Positions 27,641-36,669 of a stretch of DNA of 64,000 nt are shown here, piece after piece (the first letter of the stretch is position 1; every line of letters begins with the position of its first letter). The translations under genes and the position numbers were made by a program. Origin of the DNA: Melioribacteraceae bacterium (GTDB lineage: Bacteria; Bacteroidota; Ignavibacteria; Ignavibacteriales; Melioribacteraceae); assembly GCA_021739765.1 (NCBI GenBank), contig JAIPBD010000011.1, positions 62,001 to 126,000 on the forward strand, read 5' to 3'. The notes below the pieces were generated by a model. The model was given only the letters and a program-made list of their open reading frames with translations, was not told the origin of the DNA and made no database searches.

Positions 27641-27665
27641 GGAACAAATCACGAATTTTAGCGTC
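27641..27665 (+). promoter_or_regulatory. Predicted ECF-type autopromoter of the sigma factor gene
   Basis: GGAAC (27641-27645) and CGTC (27662-27665) are separated by 16 bases, the pattern typical of ECF sigma-dependent promoters. The ATG of the sigma gene is at 27671, only 5 bases after CGTC, so the transcript would start at or next to the start codon and be leaderless. No ribosome-binding site is seen, which agrees. Confidence 0.6.
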
Positions 27666-27670
27666 TAAAA

Positions 27671-28258
27671 ATGAGTAATTCTGAAAGATCAGATTCGATT
27701 AATGAACAACCGGTAGATGAAGATTTTGAGCTGATTAATAATTTTATCAGCGGCGATGAATCAGCGTTTAGTGAGCTTGTGCACAAGCATAAAGAAAAAG
27801 TTAGAAATTTAGTGTTTCTGACTCTGGGCGACACAGAGTATGTGGATGATATTTCCCAGGATGTCTTTATTAGTGTTTATCACAAATTGGGGGATTTTCG
27901 ATTTCAATCAAAATTCACAACTTGGCTTTACAGAGTAACCGTAAACAAGTGTAAAGACTATTTGAGGAAAAAGAAAGTCAGAAGCATATTTGTCCCTATT
28001 AAAGATAACGAACACGAATTAAGAGTCGGTTCCGGTACCGACAATATGGATATTCCCCAGCTTGTAAGACGAGCGATTGAGAAGCTGCCGGACAAGTTGA
28101 AAGTTCCGCTTATATTAAGAGATATTGATGGTTTCAGTTATAAAGAAATTGCTGAGCAGTTGGAATGTGAAGTCGGCACAGTAAAATCAAGGATTTTCCG
28201 TGCAAGGGAAAACCTAAAATTTATTTTGGAGCCATATCAGAAAGAGTTAAACTCGTGA
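27671..28258 (+). CDS. ECF-family RNA polymerase sigma factor
   Basis: A 195-residue group 4 sigma factor of the RpoE-like type. Region 2 (about 25-95) includes DDISQDVFISVYHKL and FTTWLYRVTVNKCKDYLR. Region 4 (about 135-185) includes the LPDKLKVPLILRDIDGFSYKEIAEQL helix-turn-helix and VGTVKSRIFRARENL. It lacks regions 1 and 3, as expected. It is followed after 6 bp by a membrane-anchored protein in the position where anti-sigma factors are usually found, and then by a partner-switching cluster. A matching ECF-type promoter lies immediately upstream, so autoregulation is likely. Confidence 0.95.
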   Translation: MSNSERSDSINEQPVDEDFELINNFISGDESAFSELVHKHKEKVRNLVFLTLGDTEYVDDISQDVFISVYHKLGDFRFQSKFTTWLYRVTVNKCKDYLRKKKVRSIFVPIKDNEHELRVGSGTDNMDIPQLVRRAIEKLPDKLKVPLILRDIDGFSYKEIAEQLECEVGTVKSRIFRARENLKFILEPYQKELNS

Positions 28259-28264
28259 TTACTT

Positions 28265-29506
28265 ATGAAAAAATTTGTTCAAAAATATGGTTTTTCGGTT
28301 GGATTAGTTCTTCTAACCATTTCTCTGATATTTGTATTTAAAGAAAAAGGCAACATTGTTGAAAGCAGCACTGATTCGTTTTTAGATTTCTACACTCAAA
28401 ACCTCAAGCCGTTAATTTTCGAAACTGATCTCACAAATGAAGATGTTTTCAATTTTGCTTTCTACCGAAATTTACCCGTAAACGAACAACGCGATCGAAT
28501 ACTTACAGTTTCGGAAGATTATTCTGATAATGACATTATTGAGATAAAATCAGCCCAGCTGCTTGATAATACTAAAAACTACGACAGATTTGTAACCTCT
28601 TTAGAATTATCATCCGCTGAAAAGGAAAGACTTGATTCCATTTTGTCATCGTATAAATCGGAAATTAACACCTTTGTTTTTGTCAGTGATAATAACACAA
28701 TCGCTGTTGATCCTAAAATTGGACTATTGAGCCAGCTCGTTTTAAATGATGTAATGCAATTTGCGAACAACGTTTCATCTAATGAAAATAAAACGAAAAC
28801 CCAATGGTCAACCGGCAAAGGTGCCGAAACGAATGCGCTGAATCTAATAAGAAAGTCTGTAAAATCTTCTGACCAAAAGGAATTAGTATTTATCGCGTCC
28901 GATACATCATTTAGTACTTCATGTGAAATTGACGATCTTGAGATTAAGGAATCGATCGCCAAAGCTAAGGGTAAATCAGAATGGAACGGTGGATCGGTAA
29001 CATTAAAGAATTATTTCAAAAAACCGGCAAAACCGTTCACCCCCACGATTCAAAATTTGAATGGAATCCAAGTCACTCAAGACAGTAAAACATCTTCAAG
29101 TCGAATACTGGTTTCCGACAATTTTATGAAAAGTATTCCTGTAGAGGAGATGAATGATTTCAAAAATCACATTGAAGAGATCAAACGGGAATATACAAAC
29201 TTTAGTTTTTCGGTCGGTTCAACCGATGAATCCGGTTCTTTAATATTTCATATGGATACCGGCTCGGATGATGAGCCTCAAATAAAATTTGAAATTAATG
29301 TTAAACAAATAGGCGATCTTGTTTCAGAATCGGTTGGAAAAGGCTTTGATGGGAATTTCCGGAATTGGAAAGAATTTGGATTGCAAATCGATTCATTATC
29401 TCAAAATATGAAATTGTTTGAAACCGATTCATCTATAAGGATAGAAGTTAAACCTAGTTCCTCTTCTGCAAGTTCAGCGGCAAAAGCAAAAAAAAGTAAC
29501 AAGTAA
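28265..29506 (+). CDS. Membrane-anchored protein of unknown function next to ECF sigma
   Basis: I do not recognise this 413-residue protein. It has one transmembrane segment near the N-terminus (about 9-25) with a short basic cytosolic tail, so the bulk should lie outside the cytoplasm. The region about 115-160 is helical and polar, about 240-350 is mixed, and the tail is Ser/Ala/Lys-rich low complexity. It has none of the HxxxCxxC zinc motif of ZAS anti-sigma factors, and only about 8 residues precede the membrane. It could still be a sensor or co-regulator of the sigma factor, since the two are 6 bp apart. That role is inference. Confidence 0.6.
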   Translation: MKKFVQKYGFSVGLVLLTISLIFVFKEKGNIVESSTDSFLDFYTQNLKPLIFETDLTNEDVFNFAFYRNLPVNEQRDRILTVSEDYSDNDIIEIKSAQLLDNTKNYDRFVTSLELSSAEKERLDSILSSYKSEINTFVFVSDNNTIAVDPKIGLLSQLVLNDVMQFANNVSSNENKTKTQWSTGKGAETNALNLIRKSVKSSDQKELVFIASDTSFSTSCEIDDLEIKESIAKAKGKSEWNGGSVTLKNYFKKPAKPFTPTIQNLNGIQVTQDSKTSSSRILVSDNFMKSIPVEEMNDFKNHIEEIKREYTNFSFSVGSTDESGSLIFHMDTGSDDEPQIKFEINVKQIGDLVSESVGKGFDGNFRNWKEFGLQIDSLSQNMKLFETDSSIRIEVKPSSSSASSAAKAKKSNK

Positions 29507-29549
29507 ACTTAATTTCAATAATTTTATAAGATAGGGTGGAACAAAACTG

Positions 29550-31622
29550 ATGTCACTTCCTTCAAGCGATTTATTGAACTCCCGGAAATTCGAAATCGCA
29601 ACCGCTTTATCTCTGTTACTTTTTCTATTCAGAATAGTTTTTTCGACAGTTAATTCCCCGCTATTGCTCATTCTGAATGAATTGCTGGTCCTTAGCTCAC
29701 TCTATTTTTGGATTCTCTACATCACTAACTTTATTAATGAAAAAGAACACACGCCAATTTCTCTTGTCTTAAATGCGGGCATTTTGAATGCGATTCTTTT
29801 TTTCATAATTGCGATTACGACCGTACTCTTTGATAAATTGCCCGAAGATGAGATAAGTTTTGGTTTTTTCGAAGCTCTCATTCTTTTACTTCTCGGCTTT
29901 ATAACCCTTGGGATAGCAACTTATATAATATCCGGTTTTAGTGAATTGATGAAATTGAAGCAGAAGCGCAATCCTGCCAAATACTTCAATTCGATGATGC
30001 TTTTCTTTCTCTTTTCTGCAATATTGTTTGCGTATAGCCAGTTTGATAACAGTTTGAAATCTGTAGATAACGCAGTTTATGTAGTAGCGATATGCTTAAT
30101 TACATTTAACGCGCTGCGGGTTTCCTGGATTGCGTTTTTAGTTAAAAAGCAGAAACTACAACTTTTAATTATCTCAATCGTCCTTATAATTCTCTTTGGG
30201 TTTAATTTTTCTTTTACGATGGAAAGTGATTTTTTCAATCAAGCGATGATTAATTTTTCACCGGGTATTTATAGGTCGCTGAATTTGATTATGCTTTATG
30301 GTGTAATTTATTTTGTGATTATATTTTTTACTGCGTTATTTCATCTGCCTACTGCTGAAGCGTTTGATAAAAAATCTGAAGAAATATCATCCCTTTTTGA
30401 TTTGAGCAAGTTGTTAACTTCGGTATTCGACTTCAAGGATCTGGCCGAGAATATAACATCGATTACCACTAAGGTTTATAATTCAGATTCAGCGTGGTTA
30501 TTAACGCGCGAAGGGGATGAGTATAAATTAAGTTCCGTTAGCGGAATTGGTTACATGCAGGCAGAAAAAATCACAGAATCTGTCTTGGAAAAATACGATT
30601 ACAATTTATCCGAAGTTTTAATTATTGATAAGAAGAAAATAAAATTTCGGGTACGGAATGATATTGTTTCGTTTAATTTTGATTCGATGGCAATCGCGCC
30701 TTTAAAAGTTCATAATCAGATTGAAGGATTTTTGTTCGTCGCGAGAAAATCGGATTCGCGTTTTGAAAGCGAGGATAAAAAAGCAATTGCGGCCTATGCC
30801 GATTACGCAGCCATTGCACTTGAAAATGCCAAACTGATAAAAGAATCGTTAGAGAAAGAACGGCTCGAAAAAGAGATGGAAGTTGCCCGGGAAATCCAAT
30901 ACAAATTGCTTCCCAACAAAATTCCCAGCTTTAAAGATCTTGAAATTTCAGCTGTGTTTATCCCGGCATTTGAAGTTGGCGGTGATTATTATGATTTTTT
31001 TGAAGTGGGGGAGAAAAATCTCGCATTCGTTGTTGCTGATGTTTCCGGCAAGGGAATTTCCGCGGCGTTCATAATGGCTGAAATTAAAGGAATATTTGAG
31101 TCATTGTCTAAAACAATATCCCAACCAAAAGTATTATTGAATTATGCGAACGACATAATAAATCAGAGCCTTGAGAAAAAATATTTTGTTACGGCCATTT
31201 ACGGAATAATTGATATGCAAAACGGCAAACTTACCTTTGGCCGTGCAGGGCATACACCGCTTCATCTTTTCAGGGATAACTCGGTTAAAAGACTTCGTCC
31301 GAATGGTATCGGGCTCGGACTTGATCATGGTAATAAGTTTGCATCTACATTAGAGGAGATGGAAATTCAGTTAAATAATAACGATATTTTAATTCTATAT
31401 TCTGATGGCATAACTGAGGCACAAAACGGAATAAACGAAGAGTTTGGGTACGATAAATTAGATACGATTGTGACTGAAAATTGGCGGAAAAATGCTTCAG
31501 AAATTTCTAATGAAATTATCAAAAACGTAACAACATTTTCAAAAGATAAAGCCCAGCATGATGATATCACGCTGGTAGTTTTTAAATCAAATTTTAATAA
31601 CAAACAGATTGAGGTAGGTTAA
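29550..31622 (+). CDS. Membrane-bound GAF-SpoIIE (PP2C) serine phosphatase
   Basis: A 690-residue phosphatase that would dephosphorylate STAS antagonists. About eight transmembrane helices occupy residues 10-260. A GAF domain follows (about 279-430), then a charged coiled linker (KERLEKEMEVAREIQYKLLP) and the SpoIIE-type PP2C domain (about 464-690). Metal-binding and catalytic motifs are GGDYYDFF, VADVSGKG, RAGHTPL, YSDGITEAQ and HDDITLVVF. The stop overlaps the STAS gene start in TAATG, a strong sign that the STAS protein is its substrate. First of three PP2C genes in this cluster. Confidence 0.92.
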   Translation: MSLPSSDLLNSRKFEIATALSLLLFLFRIVFSTVNSPLLLILNELLVLSSLYFWILYITNFINEKEHTPISLVLNAGILNAILFFIIAITTVLFDKLPEDEISFGFFEALILLLLGFITLGIATYIISGFSELMKLKQKRNPAKYFNSMMLFFLFSAILFAYSQFDNSLKSVDNAVYVVAICLITFNALRVSWIAFLVKKQKLQLLIISIVLIILFGFNFSFTMESDFFNQAMINFSPGIYRSLNLIMLYGVIYFVIIFFTALFHLPTAEAFDKKSEEISSLFDLSKLLTSVFDFKDLAENITSITTKVYNSDSAWLLTREGDEYKLSSVSGIGYMQAEKITESVLEKYDYNLSEVLIIDKKKIKFRVRNDIVSFNFDSMAIAPLKVHNQIEGFLFVARKSDSRFESEDKKAIAAYADYAAIALENAKLIKESLEKERLEKEMEVAREIQYKLLPNKIPSFKDLEISAVFIPAFEVGGDYYDFFEVGEKNLAFVVADVSGKGISAAFIMAEIKGIFESLSKTISQPKVLLNYANDIINQSLEKKYFVTAIYGIIDMQNGKLTFGRAGHTPLHLFRDNSVKRLRPNGIGLGLDHGNKFASTLEEMEIQLNNNDILILYSDGITEAQNGINEEFGYDKLDTIVTENWRKNASEISNEIIKNVTTFSKDKAQHDDITLVVFKSNFNNKQIEVG

Positions 31623-31975
31623 TGGCAGATTTCAACGTCAATACTCGAGAAGTTGGATCTGTAAGAGTCATCGAGCTGAAAGGGTACTTGGATGCTCATA
31701 CCGCTCCTGAACTTGAGAATACTTTCAACAGCCTGATTAACGATGCTAACTTTAAAGTTGTTGTTAATTTTAATTCCCTGAAATATATCAGTAGTGCGGG
31801 ATTAGGCGTATTTATGGCTTACGTTGAAACTATGAGGGAAAACTCCGGTGATATTAAATTCACCAATATGAATAAGGATGTTTATAATATTTTTGACCTC
31901 CTTGGTTTCCCTATGCTATATGAATTCTTCGAAGATGAAGATTTGGCTATTCAAAAGTTTAATAATTCTTTATAA
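31622..31975 (+). CDS. STAS-domain anti-sigma factor antagonist (RsbV-like)
   Basis: A 117-residue STAS domain protein. YISSAGLGVFM (about 57-67) contains the Ser expected to be phosphorylated by the kinase encoded next. In the RsbV/RsbW scheme the dephosphorylated antagonist binds the kinase and releases its target. It overlaps the phosphatase gene upstream by one base, with a good GAGGTAGG site, and precedes the kinase gene closely. This gives the classic order phosphatase, antagonist, kinase. Confidence 0.95.
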   Translation: MADFNVNTREVGSVRVIELKGYLDAHTAPELENTFNSLINDANFKVVVNFNSLKYISSAGLGVFMAYVETMRENSGDIKFTNMNKDVYNIFDLLGFPMLYEFFEDEDLAIQKFNNSL

Positions 31976-31998
31976 TCTTGCAGAATCCGAACCATACT

Positions 31999-32412
31999 AT
32001 GAACAAAGAATTAGTTATAAAAAGTACGACCGACAACTTGGCACGAGTTCGTGATTTTATAACTTCAACCGCGAAAGATGTTGGATTTAATAATGAAACT
32101 GTTGGTGAAATGGTATTGGCTGTGGATGAAGCTTGTACAAACGTAATTAAACATGCTTATAAATACTCACCGGATAGAACAATTACCGTAAATATCGAAT
32201 TCGTGGATGGAAAATTTAGAATATCCATCACCGATAATGGAATACATTTTAATCCCAGTACAGTTCCCGATCCAGACATTAAAGTATATCATAAAGAAAA
32301 ACGAACAGGTGGATTAGGTATGTTTCTAATGAAAAAGTTAATGGACGAAGTTAGTTATAACACTCTTAATGAAGACCGCAACCAAGTAATATTAGTTAAA
32401 TATCTTAATTAA
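31999..32412 (+). CDS. RsbW-like anti-sigma serine kinase
   Basis: A 137-residue GHKL ATPase of the RsbW/SpoIIAB family, which phosphorylates STAS antagonists and sequesters a target such as a sigma factor. DEACTNVIKHAY is the N-box, DNG the G1 box and GGLGMFLMKKL the G2 box. A TTG 21 bases upstream is possible, but ATG 31999 gives the family-typical N-terminus NKELVIKSTTDNL. No SigB-type sigma factor is encoded in the window, so the target may be the nearby ECF factor, a sigma factor elsewhere or a non-sigma output. Confidence 0.93.
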   Translation: MNKELVIKSTTDNLARVRDFITSTAKDVGFNNETVGEMVLAVDEACTNVIKHAYKYSPDRTITVNIEFVDGKFRISITDNGIHFNPSTVPDPDIKVYHKEKRTGGLGMFLMKKLMDEVSYNTLNEDRNQVILVKYLN

Positions 32413-32416
32413 TTTT

Positions 32417-34099
32417 ATGCTCGCTAAAGATAATTCCACAGCAATAGGGAATCTTTCGGCACTCGTAGATTTTAGCAATCTTATAAATTCCAGTCTTGAT
32501 CTCGAATTTGCGTTAAATAATATTCTGCTTACATGTTTTGGAAAATTTCATACAACTAAAGGTCTTATAGCGCTCACAGATAATTCCGGTTATGTATCCG
32601 CATCCGCATCGAAAGGCATATCTAAAGAAGTCATTGATTCATTCCCAAAATTAAACGAAGATAATCTCAAAAATGAATCCGTTGAATTAAATGAATTCAT
32701 GAGTAAAAATAATCTTGAGATTAAAAGAATAATTGAAACTTCTTCCGGAATTCTGGGAATAATTATTCTCGGAAAAAGATTTACAAAACAACCATACTCG
32801 GATGAAGATTTAGATTTCCTCAAAACGATCACCAACATAGGTTCGACGGCAATCGAAAACTCCCTCGCTGTTGATAAACTGAGGAAGGTCAATCGTGATT
32901 TGGATGCAAAAGTGAATCAACTAAGCTCGTTGTTTGATTTAAGCAAAGAATTCAGTGGAATCTTATCGAAGGAAAGAATCACAAAACTTTTAACATATTC
33001 TATCATTGGCCAACTTTTAGTTACCAAATACGCCATAATCTATTGTGACGATCATAATTACGATATTTTAGAATCAAAATTTGATGAAGAGAAGTTGACA
33101 AGTTTGTTCCAAAAGAACAATTGTGCTACAATCAGCGAACCGTTATTTGGAGATAATTTAAATAATAATTATTCCGGTTTAACCGAAACCGGAGTTGAGA
33201 TCGTCGTTCCGATGTTGATAAAAGGCAAGACTAAGGGGCTGATTCTTGTAGGCAGAAGAAGAAATTTACAACCATTTACAAAATCCGATATAGAATTTGT
33301 TTCCTCGGTTGGGGGCTTGGCAATAATCTCGATCGAAAACGCCAGCTTGTTCGAAGAGACACTTGAAAAGCAAAGACTGGAGAAGGATCTCGAAATCGCG
33401 AGAAATATTCAGAGAAATTTGTTGCCGGATAAGATTCCGAATCTCAATTACGCAGAAATTGCGGCATATAATCAATCTGCTCGACAAGTTGGGGGTGATT
33501 ACTACGATGTAATAAAATTAGATGATAAAAGAACCGTCGTTGCGATTGCAGATGTTTCGGGGAAAGGTGTTCAAGCGGCATTGCTAATGGCTAATCTTCA
33601 AGCTTTTTTACGGGCAATTAGTAAACAGAACATTGACATTAGTGAAGCGTCAAATCTTATAAACGATTTGGTGTCGGAAAATACTATGGGCGGTAGTTTT
33701 ATTACATTTTTTTGGGGCATTTTAGATGAAGATAAAAAATCATTTAAATATGTAAATGCCGGACATAACCCACCTTTGCATATCAGCCAAGGCAAAATGG
33801 CGAAATTGAAAACCGGTGGAATGATTTTCGGCGTAATGGAAACATTAATTCCGTACAAATCTGAGACTGTTAGTCTATCATCCGGAGATTCTATAATACT
33901 GTTTACAGATGGAATTACGGAAGCCATGGATGTTACAAAAACTGAGTATAGTGATGAAAGATTGGAAGAATTGGTTTTAACTAAATGTAAGAATTCTGCC
34001 CAAGAAATAATTAATTCTGTTGTTGATGACGTAAAACTTCACACCAAAGGTGCTAATCAGTCTGATGATATCACATCATTAGTCATCAAAATTAAGTGA
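32417..34099 (+). CDS. Cytosolic tandem-GAF SpoIIE (PP2C) phosphatase
   Basis: A 560-residue soluble phosphatase with two GAF-type regions (about 10-150 and 171-314), a coiled linker (RLEKDLEIARNIQRNLLP) and a SpoIIE/PP2C domain (about 341-560). Catalytic motifs GGDYYDVI, IADVSGKG, NAGHNPPL, FTDGITEAM and SDDITSLVI are intact. Unlike its two neighbours it has no transmembrane segment, so it should respond to a cytosolic signal. It begins 4 bp after the kinase gene and is clearly related to the 29550 and 34104 phosphatases, which suggests local duplication with replacement of the sensory part. Confidence 0.92.
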   Translation: MLAKDNSTAIGNLSALVDFSNLINSSLDLEFALNNILLTCFGKFHTTKGLIALTDNSGYVSASASKGISKEVIDSFPKLNEDNLKNESVELNEFMSKNNLEIKRIIETSSGILGIIILGKRFTKQPYSDEDLDFLKTITNIGSTAIENSLAVDKLRKVNRDLDAKVNQLSSLFDLSKEFSGILSKERITKLLTYSIIGQLLVTKYAIIYCDDHNYDILESKFDEEKLTSLFQKNNCATISEPLFGDNLNNNYSGLTETGVEIVVPMLIKGKTKGLILVGRRRNLQPFTKSDIEFVSSVGGLAIISIENASLFEETLEKQRLEKDLEIARNIQRNLLPDKIPNLNYAEIAAYNQSARQVGGDYYDVIKLDDKRTVVAIADVSGKGVQAALLMANLQAFLRAISKQNIDISEASNLINDLVSENTMGGSFITFFWGILDEDKKSFKYVNAGHNPPLHISQGKMAKLKTGGMIFGVMETLIPYKSETVSLSSGDSIILFTDGITEAMDVTKTEYSDERLEELVLTKCKNSAQEIINSVVDDVKLHTKGANQSDDITSLVIKIK

Positions 34100-34103
34100 T
34101 AAA

Positions 34104-36665
34104 ATGGAACGCTTTGCCATTCTTGCAAGGAATAGGATAAGAATAATTAAAATATTGACGACGTTCCTAATCTTTCAAGGACTTGTTAATTTTTACTTTC
34201 TATTTGAGATTAATCCGTCCCCAAATGATGAATGTATTTGGTTCCCTATATCCGTCAATTCGGATAGTACCGTTTATGAATTTCGTGATGTAAAGTTTGA
34301 AGGAGCCGCATGGAACGCGGGAATCCGGGATGGTGATCACCTTATTAAGATAAACGGGATTCAGACCACAGATCCTTTTACAGCTAACAATTCGATGTTA
34401 ACAAGATCAGAAGGGAATGTTGCCACTTATTTAGTTTCCCGAGATGGCAACAGATTTGAGACTAAAGTTGAATTTAAAAGACTCATAAATTTTAATGCTC
34501 TTGCGGTAAATTTAGTTTCAATCTTTTGGCTGATGATGGGTTATGTAGTAATTGTCTCTAAACCGGAGGGGAAATCTCAAAGGCTGTTCTACAAAATTGG
34601 CGTCTCAGGAATGCTATTCTCTCTCATCTGTGTGCAAGTGATAAATGGTTCGGCAAACCCGATTTATTTCTATCCCGTAATCACTGTTTTAATTGATTTA
34701 TTGCAAGCCGTTGGGATGGTTTGGACTCCCTTCCTAATTATTAACTTCTTTTTACATTTTCCGAGAGAAGTAGGAATAATTCATAAAAAAATATTTAAGA
34801 AAATCTTTTTCTTTACGCCGATTGCTCTTTACGTCTTATTGTTGATTTACAAGGTTCTATTTCTATACAATGAGACGCTTGCGAGGGGAATCGCAAGCAT
34901 TAATTTTCAATTTTCGGTATTCGGAATTCTTTTCGTGATTTCAGTCTTGCTATCTTCGATATTTCTAATTCGTGGATATCTAAAAATTGAATCTAAAAGA
35001 GAGAGAAGTTCAGTATTTGTAATTATTATTGCTTCAATTATTGCAATAGTTTCCGTTATATATACAGCTACCTTGGCACCCGCAATAGCGACAAATATTT
35101 ATAATGATCCACAATATTTTGCGCCGATATTTTTGATAGTGTTGATTCCGATATCGTTCGGTTATTCCATATTCAGATACTCTTTAATGGATGTTTCGGA
35201 TGTTGTTAAGAATACAATTTTGTATGGATTAGCGACAATCGCAATCGCGGCAGTATATTTTTTAACGATTTATATATTAGGACAATGGATAAGCCAAGCA
35301 CTGACCGAACAATATCAAGCAATACTTGCTGGGATGATTTTTATAATTTTTGCGGTAATATTCCAATCATCAAAAGATCGAATTCAAGAGCTAATTACAC
35401 GCAAGTTTTATCCCGAGCAATTTGCGTTTCAAAATGTATTGGTGAAATTCAGCAAAGACATTAACACAATTGTCGGTCTCGAAAATATTTTGGACTCAGC
35501 CAACACAACTTTTGTGGATTCACTCAATCTGCAAAATTTTGGAATAATTTTGAGATGTGAAGAATCCGGGCATTATAAATTTATGCGGACTTTTAACATC
35601 GAACATTCTGAAAAAGATATTTTTGTTAATGACTCAGCCGTGCTTGAATTAATGAAGAACAAGGAGAAACAACAATTACCCCAGGTGCTTGATAAGTCAG
35701 AATTTGCCGCTGTTGTTTCTGAAGGGGAAATCGAAATTAATCTCGAACAGATTTATACCATTCTTCCACTGATAAACAAAGATAATGTTTTGGGATTTCT
35801 CTTTTTTAGTCTAAAAAGATCTGGTGCGCAATTTGCTGGGAAGGACTTAGAACTTTTATCCGCCTCCGCAAATCAACTTTCCGCTTCAATTGAAAACGCC
35901 CGTCTGTATGAATCCGAAGCCGAAAAAATGCAAATGGAGCGTGACCTTGATAACGCGAGAGCGATACAAAGTCATTTACTTCCAAAAGCGATTCCGAGTC
36001 TGAGAGGATTAAATATGGCCGGAATAATGACACCCGCGAACCATGTTGGCGGTGATTATTATGACTTTATAACAACGGAAAAGGGAAATGTTTTCATCAT
36101 TGTTGGTGATGTTTCGGGTAAAGGTTTGTCGGCCTCATTTTATATGTCAAAATTACAAACAATTGCAAAACTCTACTGTAAAGAAGGTAAATCGCCCAGG
36201 GAAATAATTATTGAAATGAATAAACAAATTTTTGGGCAAATTGATCGTAGTTGGTTTATTACAGTTTCATTAGCCTATTTTGATACCAAAAATAAAAAGA
36301 TGAGTTTAGTTAGAGCCGGACACACACCAACTTATTTTATTACAGGCAATAAAATCCAAGAATTAAAACCGGATGGAATTGGAGTCGGACTTGAAAAGGG
36401 AGTGGTTTTTGAAAAGGCATTAACACAACTTGATATTGATTATTCTGCCGAAAACTGGTTCGTTTTTTACTCTGATGGAATTACGGAAGCTCAAGATTCT
36501 GATAAGAATTTTTACGGTGAAGTGAGATTTAAAAAATTACTTCTCGAAAATAAGGATTTGGAAACTTCTGAATTGATGGAAAGGGTTAATGAGGATCTTA
36601 AAGCATTCCGCGGTTCAGCCAACCAGAATGATGATATCACACTTGTTCTCGCAAAATCTTATTAG
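34104..36665 (+). CDS. PDZ-containing membrane GAF-SpoIIE (PP2C) phosphatase
   Basis: An 853-residue phosphatase. Transmembrane helix 1 (about 14-33) is followed by a PDZ-like domain (about 57-125, with GAAWNAGIRDGDHLIKING), placed outside the cytoplasm. A block of about eight further helices reaches residue 430, then a GAF-like domain (about 445-610), a coiled linker and a PP2C domain (about 632-853). Motifs GGDYYDFI, VGDVSGKG, RAGHTPTYF, YSDGITEAQ and NDDITLVLA are intact. PDZ domains bind peptide C-termini or membrane-protein tails, so an envelope signal is plausible. Third phosphatase in the cluster. Confidence 0.9.
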   Translation: MERFAILARNRIRIIKILTTFLIFQGLVNFYFLFEINPSPNDECIWFPISVNSDSTVYEFRDVKFEGAAWNAGIRDGDHLIKINGIQTTDPFTANNSMLTRSEGNVATYLVSRDGNRFETKVEFKRLINFNALAVNLVSIFWLMMGYVVIVSKPEGKSQRLFYKIGVSGMLFSLICVQVINGSANPIYFYPVITVLIDLLQAVGMVWTPFLIINFFLHFPREVGIIHKKIFKKIFFFTPIALYVLLLIYKVLFLYNETLARGIASINFQFSVFGILFVISVLLSSIFLIRGYLKIESKRERSSVFVIIIASIIAIVSVIYTATLAPAIATNIYNDPQYFAPIFLIVLIPISFGYSIFRYSLMDVSDVVKNTILYGLATIAIAAVYFLTIYILGQWISQALTEQYQAILAGMIFIIFAVIFQSSKDRIQELITRKFYPEQFAFQNVLVKFSKDINTIVGLENILDSANTTFVDSLNLQNFGIILRCEESGHYKFMRTFNIEHSEKDIFVNDSAVLELMKNKEKQQLPQVLDKSEFAAVVSEGEIEINLEQIYTILPLINKDNVLGFLFFSLKRSGAQFAGKDLELLSASANQLSASIENARLYESEAEKMQMERDLDNARAIQSHLLPKAIPSLRGLNMAGIMTPANHVGGDYYDFITTEKGNVFIIVGDVSGKGLSASFYMSKLQTIAKLYCKEGKSPREIIIEMNKQIFGQIDRSWFITVSLAYFDTKNKKMSLVRAGHTPTYFITGNKIQELKPDGIGVGLEKGVVFEKALTQLDIDYSAENWFVFYSDGITEAQDSDKNFYGEVRFKKLLLENKDLETSELMERVNEDLKAFRGSANQNDDITLVLAKSY

Positions 36666-36669
36666 ATAA

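Noticed and set aside
29538-29554. Second GGAAC-type ECF promoter before the first phosphatase gene
   Set aside because: GGAAC is present, but the nearest GTC is only about 8 bases away, so spacing is wrong.
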